The translations under genes and the position numbers were made by a program. The notes under the pieces are model-generated. The model had not been told where the DNA came from, did no database searches, and saw only the letters and a list, made by a program, of their open reading frames with translations. Shown here piece after piece: positions 4,957 to 5,457 of a DNA stretch of 5,457 bases (within the stretch, counting starts at the first letter, position 1; every line of letters begins with the position of its first letter). This DNA comes from an uncultured Eubacterium sp. (GTDB lineage Bacteria > Bacillota_A > Clostridia > Lachnospirales > Lachnospiraceae): NCBI GenBank assembly GCA_948759685.1, contig CAQBGY010000242.1, forward strand, positions 1-5,457, in the 5' to 3' direction.

Positions 4957-5356
4957 AGCAAGAGCAGATTTAGCTATATATCGTTTAGAGACAGCGAGAC
5001 AATGTATTATATCGGCAAAAGCATTGATAGAGATATCGGATTATAAAGGTGCGGCAAATCGTTCTTATTATGCGGTTTTCCATTGTATGCGAAGTGTATT
5101 AGCATTAAGTTCCATAGACTTTTCAAAACATTCTGCGGTGGGCGCTTATTTTCGTAAAGAATATATAAAAACAGGGATATTTGATATATCTATGTCAGAT
5201 ATAATATCGGAAGCCTTTGATATTCGTAGCGATAGCGACTATAATGACTATTTTGTAATATCGAAAAAAGAGGTTGAAGAACAGATATCAAATGCACAGT
5301 ATTTTTATGATAGGGTAGAGGAACATGTAGTGGCGCAAATTAAGGGTGGTGGTTGA
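4949..5356 (+). CDS. HEPN domain protein (UPF0332-like), likely RNase toxin of the MNT/HEPN pair
   Basis: ATG 4949 follows AGGAAGG (4931-4937) and overlaps the MNT gene by 8 bp; the product is 135 aa. It is an all-helical HEPN protein: an N-terminal helix with ETARQCIISAKALIE, then ANRSYYAVFHCMRSVL. That segment contains an R-x6-H motif (Arg38, His45), the usual HEPN RNase signature. KHSAVGAYF (from 60) and RSDSDYNDYF (93-102) are also typical of this branch. HEPN toxins dimerise and cut RNA. In HepT toxins the motif continues H-x-Y and that tyrosine is AMPylated by the antitoxin; here His45 is followed by Cys-Met, so that target is absent, although Tyr40 and Tyr41 lie within the motif. It is probably a toxin or abortive-infection effector; it might also be a non-toxic MNT partner. 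Confidence 0.9.
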   Translation: MDKARADLAIYRLETARQCIISAKALIEISDYKGAANRSYYAVFHCMRSVLALSSIDFSKHSAVGAYFRKEYIKTGIFDISMSDIISEAFDIRSDSDYNDYFVISKKEVEEQISNAQYFYDRVEEHVVAQIKGGG

Positions 5357-5388
5357 TCTGATATTTTAAATACACAGTAATCGCTAAG

Positions 5389-5426
5389 AGCGGAAATCTT
5401 ATAATAAGATGTATCCTGCTTTTATT
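5389..5426 (+). terminator. Possible weak terminator after HEPN gene
   Basis: An interrupted hairpin is possible: outer pairs agcgga (5389-5394) with tcc-t-gct (5414-5420, one bulge), and inner stem atctta (5396-5401) / taagat (5405-5410). It is followed by TTTTATT. The remaining bases to the window end contain no gene I can support. Confidence 0.4.
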
Positions 5427-5457
5427 ATATTGATTTTCTTGTTTTGGTATTATTCAA

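Overview
The window looks like an accessory region of a spore-forming, low-GC Firmicute, most likely Clostridia and probably Lachnospiraceae. The cargo genes are AT-rich, starts have AGGAGG-type Shine-Dalgarno sites, promoters are sigma-A-like, and two more GC-rich fragments of the sporulation gene spmA (spore maturation protein A) are present. No rRNA, tRNA, CRISPR array, transposase or integrase was seen.

Layout, all on the + strand. (1) 1-843: a RhuM-family gene, 5' truncated by the window edge and split into two reading frames at a T6A4 run. (2) 879-905: a 27-bp sequence containing the inverted repeat gtgtca-ttaact-tgacac, joined directly to a 3'-terminal spmA fragment (to 1261). (3) 1262-3778: a leader with candidate promoter and operator elements, a DEAH-box SF2 helicase (1472-3391), a 108-aa protein of unknown function 19 bp downstream (3411-3737), and a strong intrinsic terminator. 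(4) 3843-4127: a short gene that appears truncated and ends inside the next repeat. (5) 4107-4133: an exact second copy of the 27-bp repeat, again joined to a 3' spmA fragment (to 4504) that ends in a terminator hairpin. (6) 4542-5356: a sigma-A promoter driving an overlapping MNT nucleotidyltransferase / HEPN pair of toxin-antitoxin type. (7) 5357-5457: non-coding, with a weak terminator-like hairpin.

Main interpretation (inference): this is a tandem array of site-specifically inserted cassettes, each made of [spmA 3' end - accessory or defence genes - 27-bp end sequence]. Each unit seems to enter spmA at the conserved segment encoding (T)xxGLKAMEEL and to bring a replacement 3' end. Successive insertions would displace earlier 3' ends downstream. 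The two spmA fragments differ mainly by synonymous changes in their conserved part and by linker changes, so each probably evolved in an intact spmA before capture. The cargo types fit a defence island: a helicase with a small partner, MNT/HEPN, and RhuM. One complete unit of about 3.2 kb (roughly 906-4133) lies in the window and carries no recombinase, so mobilisation in trans would be needed.
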